The position numbers were made by a program, and so were the translations under genes. The notes below the pieces were generated by a model. That model was not told the DNA's origin, searched no databases, and saw only the letters and a program-made list of their open reading frames with translations. Of a DNA stretch of 34,579 nucleotides, positions 20,794 to 26,919 are shown piece by piece. The stretch lies in IMG/VR virus record IMGVR_UViG_3300050821_006855, positions 1 through 34,579 of that record. The stretch is one strand, 5' to 3'. The number at the start of each line of letters is the position of its first letter. The stretch's first letter is position 1. The DNA comes from a virus.

Positions 20794-21063
20794 TGTATAC
20801 TTGGGAGTTGTTCAGGTTTACTTAGTATACTTCGGCGGGGTTTTTCGGTTCTTTAGGGGTTTTTCGTTCCCCTTTAGTTTAATAAATCAGTAAATAGACA
20901 ATCGCCCTTGAATCCTCAACTAGAGCCATTCTCGAGGGAACTACCGCGGAAGGATTCGAACCTTCAAAAGCGCCTCCAAAGGGCGCGAGTCATCTTTGGT
21001 AAGTGCTTGATTTTTCAACGCTTTGCGATGAGCCTCAAAATCCAGTGTACTTTTAGTGTACTG
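20794..21063. other. attP region with integrase arm-type repeats
   Basis: The tRNA-Gln fragment (20941-20986) is flanked by four copies of a consensus (A/T)GTRTACT(T/G): 20794-20802, 20824-20832, 21044-21052 and 21055-21063. Two are on each side; the right pair is 11 bp apart. A second direct repeat, GGGGTTTTTCG, lies at 20837-20847 and 20856-20866. This is the layout of a lambda/P2 attP: core between arm sites next to int. Stretch 20792-21138 has no gene. Confidence 0.7.
20941..20986 (-). tRNA. 3' half of tRNA-Gln (attP core, not a functional tRNA)
   Basis: Read on the minus strand, this is an anticodon arm GCGCC-CTTTGGA-GGCGC (anticodon TTG), a 4-nt variable loop, a perfect T-arm GAAGG-TTCGAAT-CCTTC and the acceptor 3' strand CGCGGTA with a G discriminator. 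The implied U1-A72 pair and G73 are glutamine identity elements. No D-arm or 5' acceptor strand precedes it. Such 3'-half copies restore the host tRNA gene on integration, so the host target is very probably tRNA-Gln(TTG). Confidence 0.85.
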
Positions 21064-21138
21064 GCCGAGCCGAATTTTGGCTTGAAACCATGGCCCGGCC
21101 TTGTGTAGCAATTAAAAGCATTTATATGCTAAAGCCTT

Positions 21139-21300
21139 ATGATATTTCGATACGCGAACATCGCCGAGAATAAAATTTACAGTCGTTTATTGGAGCTTTC
21201 CGATCCGGATTGGTTATTCGGTGTAGGGCCAACTTGGAAAACGATCATTGGCCGGTGCGCGTTTTTTGATTACGCAATGTTGTATGGTTGGATCCCATGA
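21139..21300 (+). CDS. Small protein coupled to the lysin, hypothetical
   Basis: This 53-residue ORF (MIFRYANIAENKIYSRLLEL ... GWIP) ends in an ATGA overlap with the lysin start, the same coupling seen throughout this genome. The sequence is moderately aromatic (WLFGVGPTWKTIIG; CAFFDYAMLYGW), with no clear transmembrane helix. It could be a lysis accessory protein by position, but no family is recognised. It is supported by coupling and by filling the space between attP and the lysin. Confidence 0.45.
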   Translation: MIFRYANIAENKIYSRLLELSDPDWLFGVGPTWKTIIGRCAFFDYAMLYGWIP

Positions 21301-22007
21301 GCACTCCCTTTAATTCGCAAACGATTGGCTTTATTCGCCGAATTCTTTCGGTGGCCGAAACGGGCAAACCCGAATGGGATCCGAGCGCCGTCTACATTTA
21401 CGCTGACGACAACCGTTTCAGCCCGGCGCGCAAACAGATCACGCTTTCAATCGGTTTCACTGAAGGCGGCGGGAATCTGAAAAGAGTGCTCGAGCGCTAC
21501 ATCGTCAAAGGCGGCGCTTTGGCCGGCGCATTCGCAACTTACTTGCCGAGCTTGGGCTCTAAAAACCAGCCAAGCCGAGCCGGCGATTCAAAGTTTACTG
21601 CTCTCTTGAAAGATGCCGGCAAAGAACCGGTGATGCGCCAGGCCCAAACCGAATGCTTTGACGAATTTTACTTAGAGCCGGCGTTTGTTTGGGCGGCCGC
21701 CAACGGTTTCACTTTGCCGCTTTCTCATCTAACGATTGGCGATAGCTTTTTGCATTCGGGCTCGATGTTGCCCAAACTTTTGAACAGTTTCAGGGAACCG
21801 CGGCCGAACAAAGGCGGTAACGAAAAAATCTGGATCCGTGACTATTTACGGGCCCGGCACGATTGGCTAAAAGGCCATTCCAACCGGCTTTTAAACAACA
21901 CGGTTTATCGCGTGAATTGCTACCTAGAACAACTCGCGCGCAACAATTGGCTGTTGGCCGATTCGCCCGTTGTTATGCACGGAACGCCCGTCAACCGCCT
22001 GGCGTGA
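21297..22007 (+). CDS. GH46-like lysozyme (chitosanase-family endolysin)
   Basis: This 236-residue enzyme resembles the chitosanase-like (GH46, lysozyme superfamily) endolysins of phages. Recognisable blocks are 'YIYADDNRFSPARKQITLSIGFTE' (read as YADDNRF then QITLSIGFTEGGGNL), 'FTALLKDAGKEPVMRQAQTECFD', 'NGFTLPLSHLTIGDSFLHSG' and 'WIRDYLRARHDWLKGHS'. The last two form the cleft side typical of this group. It lacks a signal peptide, so a holin would be needed. ATG 21297 is preferred because it gives ATGA with the upstream ORF; an in-frame TTG at 21288 is possible. It is the only clear peptidoglycan hydrolase in the window. Confidence 0.78.
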   Translation: MSTPFNSQTIGFIRRILSVAETGKPEWDPSAVYIYADDNRFSPARKQITLSIGFTEGGGNLKRVLERYIVKGGALAGAFATYLPSLGSKNQPSRAGDSKFTALLKDAGKEPVMRQAQTECFDEFYLEPAFVWAAANGFTLPLSHLTIGDSFLHSGSMLPKLLNSFREPRPNKGGNEKIWIRDYLRARHDWLKGHSNRLLNNTVYRVNCYLEQLARNNWLLADSPVVMHGTPVNRLA

Positions 22008-22022
22008 AACCGCCCGCCTGGT

Positions 22023-22244
22023 ATGAGTAAACCAATATTCGGAATTAAAGGGACTAATCAAAGCGGCTATTGCATCGCCTTTGATGAGATCGAAAAAATC
22101 TGGTGCGTGCATGAAATGCCAAGCAAAGCATTGGTGCAACGCTATCACTCATTGCCCAATGCTTTCGCTAGAGTCGGCGCGGAATGTGAAAGGAGGATCA
22201 ATCAAGATCCACCAACCGAATCGCTAAAAGGATCATCCAAATAA
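22023..22244 (+). CDS. Small hypothetical protein downstream of lysin
   Basis: This 73-residue protein begins MSKPIFGIKGTNQSGYCIAF and contains 'EIEKIWCVHEMPSKALVQRYHSLPNA', with a polar, probably disordered C-terminus (NQDPPTESLKGSSK). It follows the lysin by 15 bp on the same strand, so it probably shares its transcript. No transmembrane helix or family is recognised. Its 3' end lies antisense to a possible 29-residue membrane peptide on the other strand. Confidence 0.5.
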   Translation: MSKPIFGIKGTNQSGYCIAFDEIEKIWCVHEMPSKALVQRYHSLPNAFARVGAECERRINQDPPTESLKGSSK

Positions 22245-22287
22245 CGAAGTGAATCAGCAACCCAGCAAAGACGATTTGTTTAGTCAC
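22198..22287 (-). CDS. Possible 29-residue membrane microprotein after sulfatase
   Basis: A GTG-started frame overlaps the sulfatase stop by 8 bp. It encodes MTKQIVFAGLLIHFVIWMIL followed by LAIRLVDLD: Lys near the start, about 20 uninterrupted hydrophobic residues and a charged end. This is a convincing single transmembrane helix. The overlap suggests re-initiation after the sulfatase. It lies antisense to the end of a plus-strand gene, so chance is not excluded. Confidence 0.35.
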   Translation of the reverse strand: MTKQIVFAGLLIHFVIWMILLAIRLVDLD

Positions 22288-24244
22288 GGAAATTGTGAAA
22301 GAGCCGACGCGGTTCTTTAAATTCAAGCACCAAATTCGCTAGCCCCGAGGTCGCATAATTCAGATCCGCCGGCCCGGCTAGTGGCCCTAATTGCTTCGGC
22401 CAATCGGCCAACGATTGGACAAATTCGGCAATCGATTGGCCCACCGGCACAAAGAGCCAGAGTTGATCGCCGTAAAACTTCATGTATTGCCCGGCTTCCA
22501 AGTGCATCACCTCATAGGGATCACTCCGTAAATGGTTGATCGTCGGATTAGCCGGCACCTCGCGCAATGCGTCGAAAATGTTGCCAACCATATGCGCAAA
22601 AGACACTTTCCAATCGTTCCAGCGCACGGCGTTCAGTTGGCCGCTTTGGCCGAAATAGAGGAAATATTCCCGCGGCGCTCGGTCAACTTCGCCCAAGAAA
22701 TAGGGCATAAAGTCGAACCCGTCTAAATGCACCTTCCAGGTCTTATCGCGTAGCCGGCGCGATTTGCGGCCGGTCTTGAGTTCGGCGACAACGTTGGGAT
22801 TGCCGGCCGAGGCCATCAAGGTCGGAACAATATCCTCAAAAGAGAAAATGGCGTTTTCCCAAGTGCCGGGCTCGATCACGCCAGGCCAACGCATCACGAA
22901 CGGCACGCGGAAACCGCCCTCAAATGTCGTGCCTTTCTCGCCGTGAAAAGGGGTATTGCCGCCATCAGGCCAACTCGCGTGCTCGGCGCCGTTGTCGGTT
23001 GTCCAAATGACAATCGTGTCATCGGCAATTTTGAGTTTGTCCAATAACTCGAGCAACCGGCCGACAAACTTGTCATGCTCTAAGATCGCATCACCAAAGA
23101 GCCCGATCCCGGTGACTCCTTCACTCTCTTTTTTCAGCCGGGTCCAGACATGGCATCGGCTCGGGCAAACCCAACAAAAGAACGGCTCTTTCGCACGCGC
23201 GGCCTCTTTAATGAAACTCTCGGCCCGCGGCGCAATCTCTTTGTCATCATAATCGGGCATCCGAGCTCGGGTTAGCGGCCCGGTATCTTTAATTCGCTGA
23301 TTGCCTTGCGGGCCGAATCGCGGATCCTCGCGAATGTCTGGCGGCGGCCGATCCGTCGCCTGGCAATCCAACACCCCGCGCGGGCCGTAGGATGCAAGAA
23401 AGGCCGGGTCTTTGGGATAGAATTCCCCCTCGGGTTCCTCACTCGTGTTCAAGTGATACAAGTTGCCGTAAAATTCGTCGAACCCGTGCACGGTCGGTAA
23501 ATGCTTATTCCAATCGCCCAAATGATTCTTGCCGAATTGCCCGGTGCGATAACCTTCCTCTTTGAGTAGATCGGCCAGTGTCGGGGTCCAGTCCGGAATC
23601 CCATGTTCGCTCCCGGGCATTCCCACCGCGGTCAAACCAGTTCGAAACGGACATTGCCCTAGAATGAAGGCCGAGCGGCCGGCGGTACAACTGTTCTGCC
23701 CATAAGCGTCGGTAAAGATGGCCCCCTCGGCCGCGATCCGATCAATGTTAGCGGTGCGAAATCCTTGAATGCCGTGCGTGTAACAACTCAAGTTCGAAAT
23801 GCCCACATCGTCAGACATGATCACCAGGATGTTAGGCTTACTCTTGCGCCGTTGTCGCCGGCGCCGAATAAGATGGCCAAGGCCCAGTTTGCGTTTCTGT
23901 TCCTCGGTGATTGGCTCATCAGGTAAGGGTTGCGCCGGCGCCTCGGGCTCGCCTGGTAGCGGTTGCACAGGCACGCCAGCACTCGGCGGTTCCATCGGAT
24001 AAGTCGGGCTCTCGGGATCCGGCAAACTAATTGGCGGCGCAATCTCAACGTCTTGGTCGGTGTGGCCGTCAGGCAAACTAATCGGCGGCGCCACCTCGCC
24101 GCCTTGATCGATCAGTTTACGTACCAGTACCCATTTGGCCTGGTAAACGTAATAAAATCCTTCCGAACGGACGGCATAAACATCACCGATTTGGGCGTGG
24201 TCAGGTAATTGGTCAACTGTCTCAACGATTCCTTTGATGTCCAT
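22280..24244 (-). CDS. Virion-type sulfatase: tail-fibre-like N-terminal module fused to arylsulfatase
   Basis: This 654-residue protein is in three parts. Residues 1-45 ('VDQLPDHAQIGDVYAVRSEG', 'YYVYQAKWVLV') match short beta modules found in phage tail fibres ('GDVY.V....y.y...kWv'). Residues 46-130 are a proline-rich linker with repeats APPISLPD (twice) and QPLP(G/D)EP, ending in a very basic RRRRQRRK. Residues 137-600 form an arylsulfatase domain: metal ligands Asp145-Asp146 (IMSDDVG) and Asp417-Asn418 (TTDNGAEH), formylglycine motif CTAGR (Cys186-Arg190), and Lys239/His241 (GKNHLGD). GEKGTTFEGGFRVPFVMRWPG (residues 435-455, shortened here) is also typical. It would remove sulfate esters from polysaccharide. 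Lack of a signal peptide and its place as last gene of the tail operon indicate a virion protein. It needs a host formylglycine-generating enzyme. Confidence 0.9.
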   Translation of the reverse strand: MDIKGIVETVDQLPDHAQIGDVYAVRSEGFYYVYQAKWVLVRKLIDQGGEVAPPISLPDGHTDQDVEIAPPISLPDPESPTYPMEPPSAGVPVQPLPGEPEAPAQPLPDEPITEEQKRKLGLGHLIRRRRQRRKSKPNILVIMSDDVGISNLSCYTHGIQGFRTANIDRIAAEGAIFTDAYGQNSCTAGRSAFILGQCPFRTGLTAVGMPGSEHGIPDWTPTLADLLKEEGYRTGQFGKNHLGDWNKHLPTVHGFDEFYGNLYHLNTSEEPEGEFYPKDPAFLASYGPRGVLDCQATDRPPPDIREDPRFGPQGNQRIKDTGPLTRARMPDYDDKEIAPRAESFIKEAARAKEPFFCWVCPSRCHVWTRLKKESEGVTGIGLFGDAILEHDKFVGRLLELLDKLKIADDTIVIWTTDNGAEHASWPDGGNTPFHGEKGTTFEGGFRVPFVMRWPGVIEPGTWENAIFSFEDIVPTLMASAGNPNVVAELKTGRKSRRLRDKTWKVHLDGFDFMPYFLGEVDRAPREYFLYFGQSGQLNAVRWNDWKVSFAHMVGNIFDALREVPANPTINHLRSDPYEVMHLEAGQYMKFYGDQLWLFVPVGQSIAEFVQSLADWPKQLGPLAGPADLNYATSGLANLVLEFKEPRRLFHNFRD

Positions 24245-24247
24245 TTT

Positions 24248-24583
24248 CTAGGGGTTTTTCTGGGCTTGTTGTTCTAACTTCTTGATTGAATCCAGCATGA
24301 TTTGTTGGTTCGCTAAAGCTGTCTTGACTTGCGTATCTAATTTTTTTTGCGTTTCTAATGCTGTTTGATAGCCGTTCGCGATAGCATGTATTTCACTAAT
24401 CGCTCGGGCGAAATCCTCCCGCGTCTCGACTTCGGCCTGATGCCCTTGCCAAAGGTTGCCGCCGCCGGCCAAGACCACTAAGGCCATCAAGAGCTTTTGC
24501 CCGTTCTCACCCTGCAATAGCGTGACTAGGAGTCCTCCGGGGCCGTTACGCTTTCCTTGAGCCGGTCCAGCATTCGCGTCCAT
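24248..24583 (-). CDS. Membrane-anchored coiled-coil protein, possible holin or i-spanin
   Basis: This 111-residue protein has one hydrophobic helix (LLMALVVLAGGGNLW, about 31-45) and then a long helical region 'ISEIHAIANGYQTALETQKKL' and 'VKTALANQQIMLDSIKKLEQQ' with heptad character. One N-terminal membrane span plus an external coiled coil is the topology of an i-spanin (Rz); small holin-like proteins can look similar. It lies between tail-fibre genes and the sulfatase, 3 bp before the latter. Its first 58 bp overlap the preceding gene in another frame. Confidence 0.55.
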   Translation of the reverse strand: MDANAGPAQGKRNGPGGLLVTLLQGENGQKLLMALVVLAGGGNLWQGHQAEVETREDFARAISEIHAIANGYQTALETQKKLDTQVKTALANQQIMLDSIKKLEQQAQKNP

Positions 24584-24759
24584 AGGGTTTTGTCTTTCAC
24601 TTGCCGGGCCTTGAGCTCGGCCAATTGGTTTTGAAGTTCGCGCACTTGTTTCACCAGTAGGCTCACGGTGCCGGCCAGGTTTTCGAGCCGGGCCGCGTCC
24701 AAAGCTATCGCCGGTTCGGTTTGCACAAATCCAACGAAACCGCCTTTAGTCGTTTTCAT
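24526..24759 (-). CDS. Small coiled-coil protein in tail-fibre region
   Basis: This 77-residue protein starts MKTTKGGFVGFVQTEPAIAL and then forms a long helix 'LVKQVRELQNQLAELKARQV' with leucines at heptad spacing, probably trimeric or dimeric. ATG 24759 makes ATGA with the upstream stop, so the longer frame to 24921, which reads Arg-rich antisense-like sequence, is rejected. It may be a fibre-associated chaperone or connector. No family is recognised. Confidence 0.65.
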   Translation of the reverse strand: MKTTKGGFVGFVQTEPAIALDAARLENLAGTVSLLVKQVRELQNQLAELKARQVKDKTLWTRMLDRLKESVTAPEDS

Positions 24760-24914
24760 AGTAACCAGTCCGGAATTTCCGCGGTGCCGAGCTCGGTTCG
24801 AATTTCGGTTTCCGCCGCGGTTTGTTCTTCGGTCGTAATCCGCCGATCGGCCGGCGCATGAAACCCGAAACCGGCGCCAGGCCCAAACTCTGTGACTTTC
24901 GAACCGAATGGCAT
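24756..24914 (-). CDS. Small protein in tail-fibre operon
   Basis: This 52-residue protein (MPFGSKVTEFGPGAGFGFHA ... TAEIPDWLL) has a Gly/Phe-rich N-terminus and an acidic helical C-terminus (RRITTEEQTAAETEIRTEL). It begins 3 bp after the stop of the 234-residue fibre gene and ends with ATGA over the next start. These two couplings are the support for a real gene. Function is unknown. It is too short for most ORF callers. Confidence 0.6.
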   Translation of the reverse strand: MPFGSKVTEFGPGAGFGFHAPADRRITTEEQTAAETEIRTELGTAEIPDWLL

Positions 24915-24917
24915 AAA

Positions 24918-25622
24918 TCAAAGAGGTAAGGTTAAATCGAAAATCTCATTTAGATAAAAAACCAGCGTCGCGGTCGGCACGAATACGCTCAACGTGCCGG
25001 TGTTTTGCAAAACTAAACCGACGGCGTGAAATTGGCCCGATCCGCCAGCCGAGCCGGTCGAAAGGCGATATTGAAGAGCAGTGACGGGCCGATAGCCAAC
25101 CGGGAATGTACCCATTAAAACTGGTGTCGCCCCTGGATTAACAGGATCGCCGGTTATCCGGCGCATTTCTCCAATCACTTCTAATTGATCCCCAAAGTGC
25201 AAGGTGCGATAGCCGACTTGCCAACTAAACCAGCCGGTGGCCGCTTGAAAACCTTGCGCCGGCCCCGCGCCACGGATCCAAGCGCCATCGCGCCGGCCAT
25301 AAACCTGGCCATCAATGGGTGCCTCGCCGATCCCGGCGGCTCCGATCCGCTGATTAGTGTCTAGGACGTAGGTCAACGGGCCCTCGGCCACCAGCGAGAT
25401 TTCCATAGAACGCGGCGCGCTCTCGCTATCGGTAAAGGAAAAGCCGCGTTCGAGCTTGGTCGAATCATGGGCGCCAGGCGAGGCGTGCCCGCCCGAATAG
25501 TTAAACCATAGGGTGCTCGGCCCGTAATTGACAATTGACCATTGAGCACCGCGCGTAAACCACTCGAGGGTTTCACTTTCTAAGGCGGCCAGTTGCCGCG
25601 TGTTTTGCCGGTGCGCTTGCAT
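24918..25622 (-). CDS. Tail-fibre-like protein B, short paralogue
   Basis: This 234-residue protein is paralogous to its upstream neighbour. Both start MQA(H/N)RQNTRQLAA, carry 'EWFT(R/Q)GA(Q/E)WSI(V/L)NYGP.TLWF.Y' and 'FTDS.SAPR', then '(T)N QR.GA...GEAP.DG..YGRR..AW' and a C-terminal receptor-type domain with 'PVGYRPVTALQYRLS'. This copy lacks the roughly 195-residue middle section of the longer protein. The 'YGRRDGAWIRG' turn is typical of phage fibre linker repeats. It is probably a structural component of the tail-fibre tip or an alternative receptor-binding protein. Confidence 0.75.
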   Translation of the reverse strand: MQAHRQNTRQLAALESETLEWFTRGAQWSIVNYGPSTLWFNYSGGHASPGAHDSTKLERGFSFTDSESAPRSMEISLVAEGPLTYVLDTNQRIGAAGIGEAPIDGQVYGRRDGAWIRGAGPAQGFQAATGWFSWQVGYRTLHFGDQLEVIGEMRRITGDPVNPGATPVLMGTFPVGYRPVTALQYRLSTGSAGGSGQFHAVGLVLQNTGTLSVFVPTATLVFYLNEIFDLTLPL

Positions 25623-25627
25623 CGAAT

Positions 25628-26917
25628 TTATAGCAACCGTTCCAAGCCGGTGCCGCCCATTGTTAAACCAAAAATATTTGAAATATAAACTCCCATCGTT
25701 CCTTGGAGCGGCGGTGTTGCCGCCGAGTCAAGCGGTGCGTGCCCGTAAAAACTCAAACTGCCGGTTACATCAAGTGACAAAAAACCGTACTCGATAACTT
25801 GCTCAGGCGCCGAATCCACACCAACACCGGCAACAGCCGCACAAATTTGGATTTGATTCCCGATGACGGGCCGAAACCCAGGCGGGAATTGGCACAAGTT
25901 AACTTGTCCCGCAACGCCCGGGGGAATGGCAGTCATTCGGTTAAGGAATCCGGTAATTTGTAGGACGGCGCCACCGTGTAAAAGCCGATAGTTCAAGGTT
26001 TGCGCCGCCGACCAGCCGGCGCCGGTCACTGGAATTGTTTGAATCGGCCCGGCGGCCGCTAAGGCGTCAACGTAAAATTTAGTGGTCGCGTGAAGAGGGG
26101 AACTTGGTCCGCCAGCATCCAAAGTAAGGTTACGCGCCCGGATATCGATTGGGGTTTCGCTCGTGCCGGCTTGGAACATTAATTCGTCCGCGAAATCGTT
26201 TAAAGCAATTTTGCCGATATGAAATCCACCGTTTTGCACCTCGTTATTGTTCATGAACACAATTGCGACGGTGCCCGGGGTCGGACTTTGATTCATACCC
26301 TTGGCAGCATGTATCAAAAGAAGATGTTGCTGATTATAGAAGTTCGCCGGGCCGGCCGGCCGAACCACCTCAACCCGCCCGTTATCAAGCAGTACATGAG
26401 CACTATCCATTACCAGGTTGCCGGTCATGCTATCCCCGGACTTATTGACAACCGCCACCCAAGCCTCATCACCGCCGCGCCGGCCGTGCGTTAGTGTAGC
26501 GCTCGGCCCCGTTCCCGGCGCCTCGGGAATACCAGGCGGAACGCGATCCCAGGCCGCACTACGTCGGCCGTAGAGCTCGCCATCTTCAGGCGCCTCACCA
26601 ATCCCACCGCCTGGCGGCAATGTGCCGGCACCGTAACGTTGATTGGTGTTCAAGCAATAGGTCAAGCCGGTGCCCTCGGCCATTAAAGAGAGTTGCAAAG
26701 CCCGCGGCGCGCTCGCGCTATCGGTGAATGAATAGCCGGCCTCGAGCTTGGTTGCTTGCACCTCACCGGGTGCCGCATCAACCCCGGGCGTGTAGCTAAA
26801 CCAGAGGGTGCCCGGGCCGTAATTGAGAATCGACCACTCGGCCCCTTGCGTAAACCATTCCATTATTTCGGAAGCGCCGGCGGCCAGTTGGCGGGTATTT
26901 TGGCGATTAGCTTGCAT
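25628..26917 (-). CDS. Tail-fibre-like protein A, long paralogue
   Basis: This 429-residue protein has the same N-terminal domain as the next gene, then an 'YGRRSAAWDRV' linker and a central section with 'NKSGDSMTGNLVMDSAHV', the phage fibre repeat that precedes trimeric beta structure. The beta-prism-like C-terminus has 'QFPPGFRPVIGNQIQI', paralogous to the 'FPVGYRPV' segment of the shorter protein. The 'GDSMTGNL' repeat is diagnostic of tail-fibre proteins. It probably forms the host-binding fibre and is attached through the 619-frame fibre (26920-28710). Confidence 0.82.
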   Translation of the reverse strand: MQANRQNTRQLAAGASEIMEWFTQGAEWSILNYGPGTLWFSYTPGVDAAPGEVQATKLEAGYSFTDSASAPRALQLSLMAEGTGLTYCLNTNQRYGAGTLPPGGGIGEAPEDGELYGRRSAAWDRVPPGIPEAPGTGPSATLTHGRRGGDEAWVAVVNKSGDSMTGNLVMDSAHVLLDNGRVEVVRPAGPANFYNQQHLLLIHAAKGMNQSPTPGTVAIVFMNNNEVQNGGFHIGKIALNDFADELMFQAGTSETPIDIRARNLTLDAGGPSSPLHATTKFYVDALAAAGPIQTIPVTGAGWSAAQTLNYRLLHGGAVLQITGFLNRMTAIPPGVAGQVNLCQFPPGFRPVIGNQIQICAAVAGVGVDSAPEQVIEYGFLSLDVTGSLSFYGHAPLDSAATPPLQGTMGVYISNIFGLTMGGTGLERLL

Positions 26918-26919
26918 GA

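Noticed and set aside
20941-20986. A complete tRNA gene
   Set aside because: No D-arm or 5' acceptor strand is present; only the 3' half remains.
24756-24921. N-terminal extension of the 77-residue coiled-coil protein
   Set aside because: Arg-rich, non-protein-like; the same DNA encodes a separate coupled 52-residue protein.
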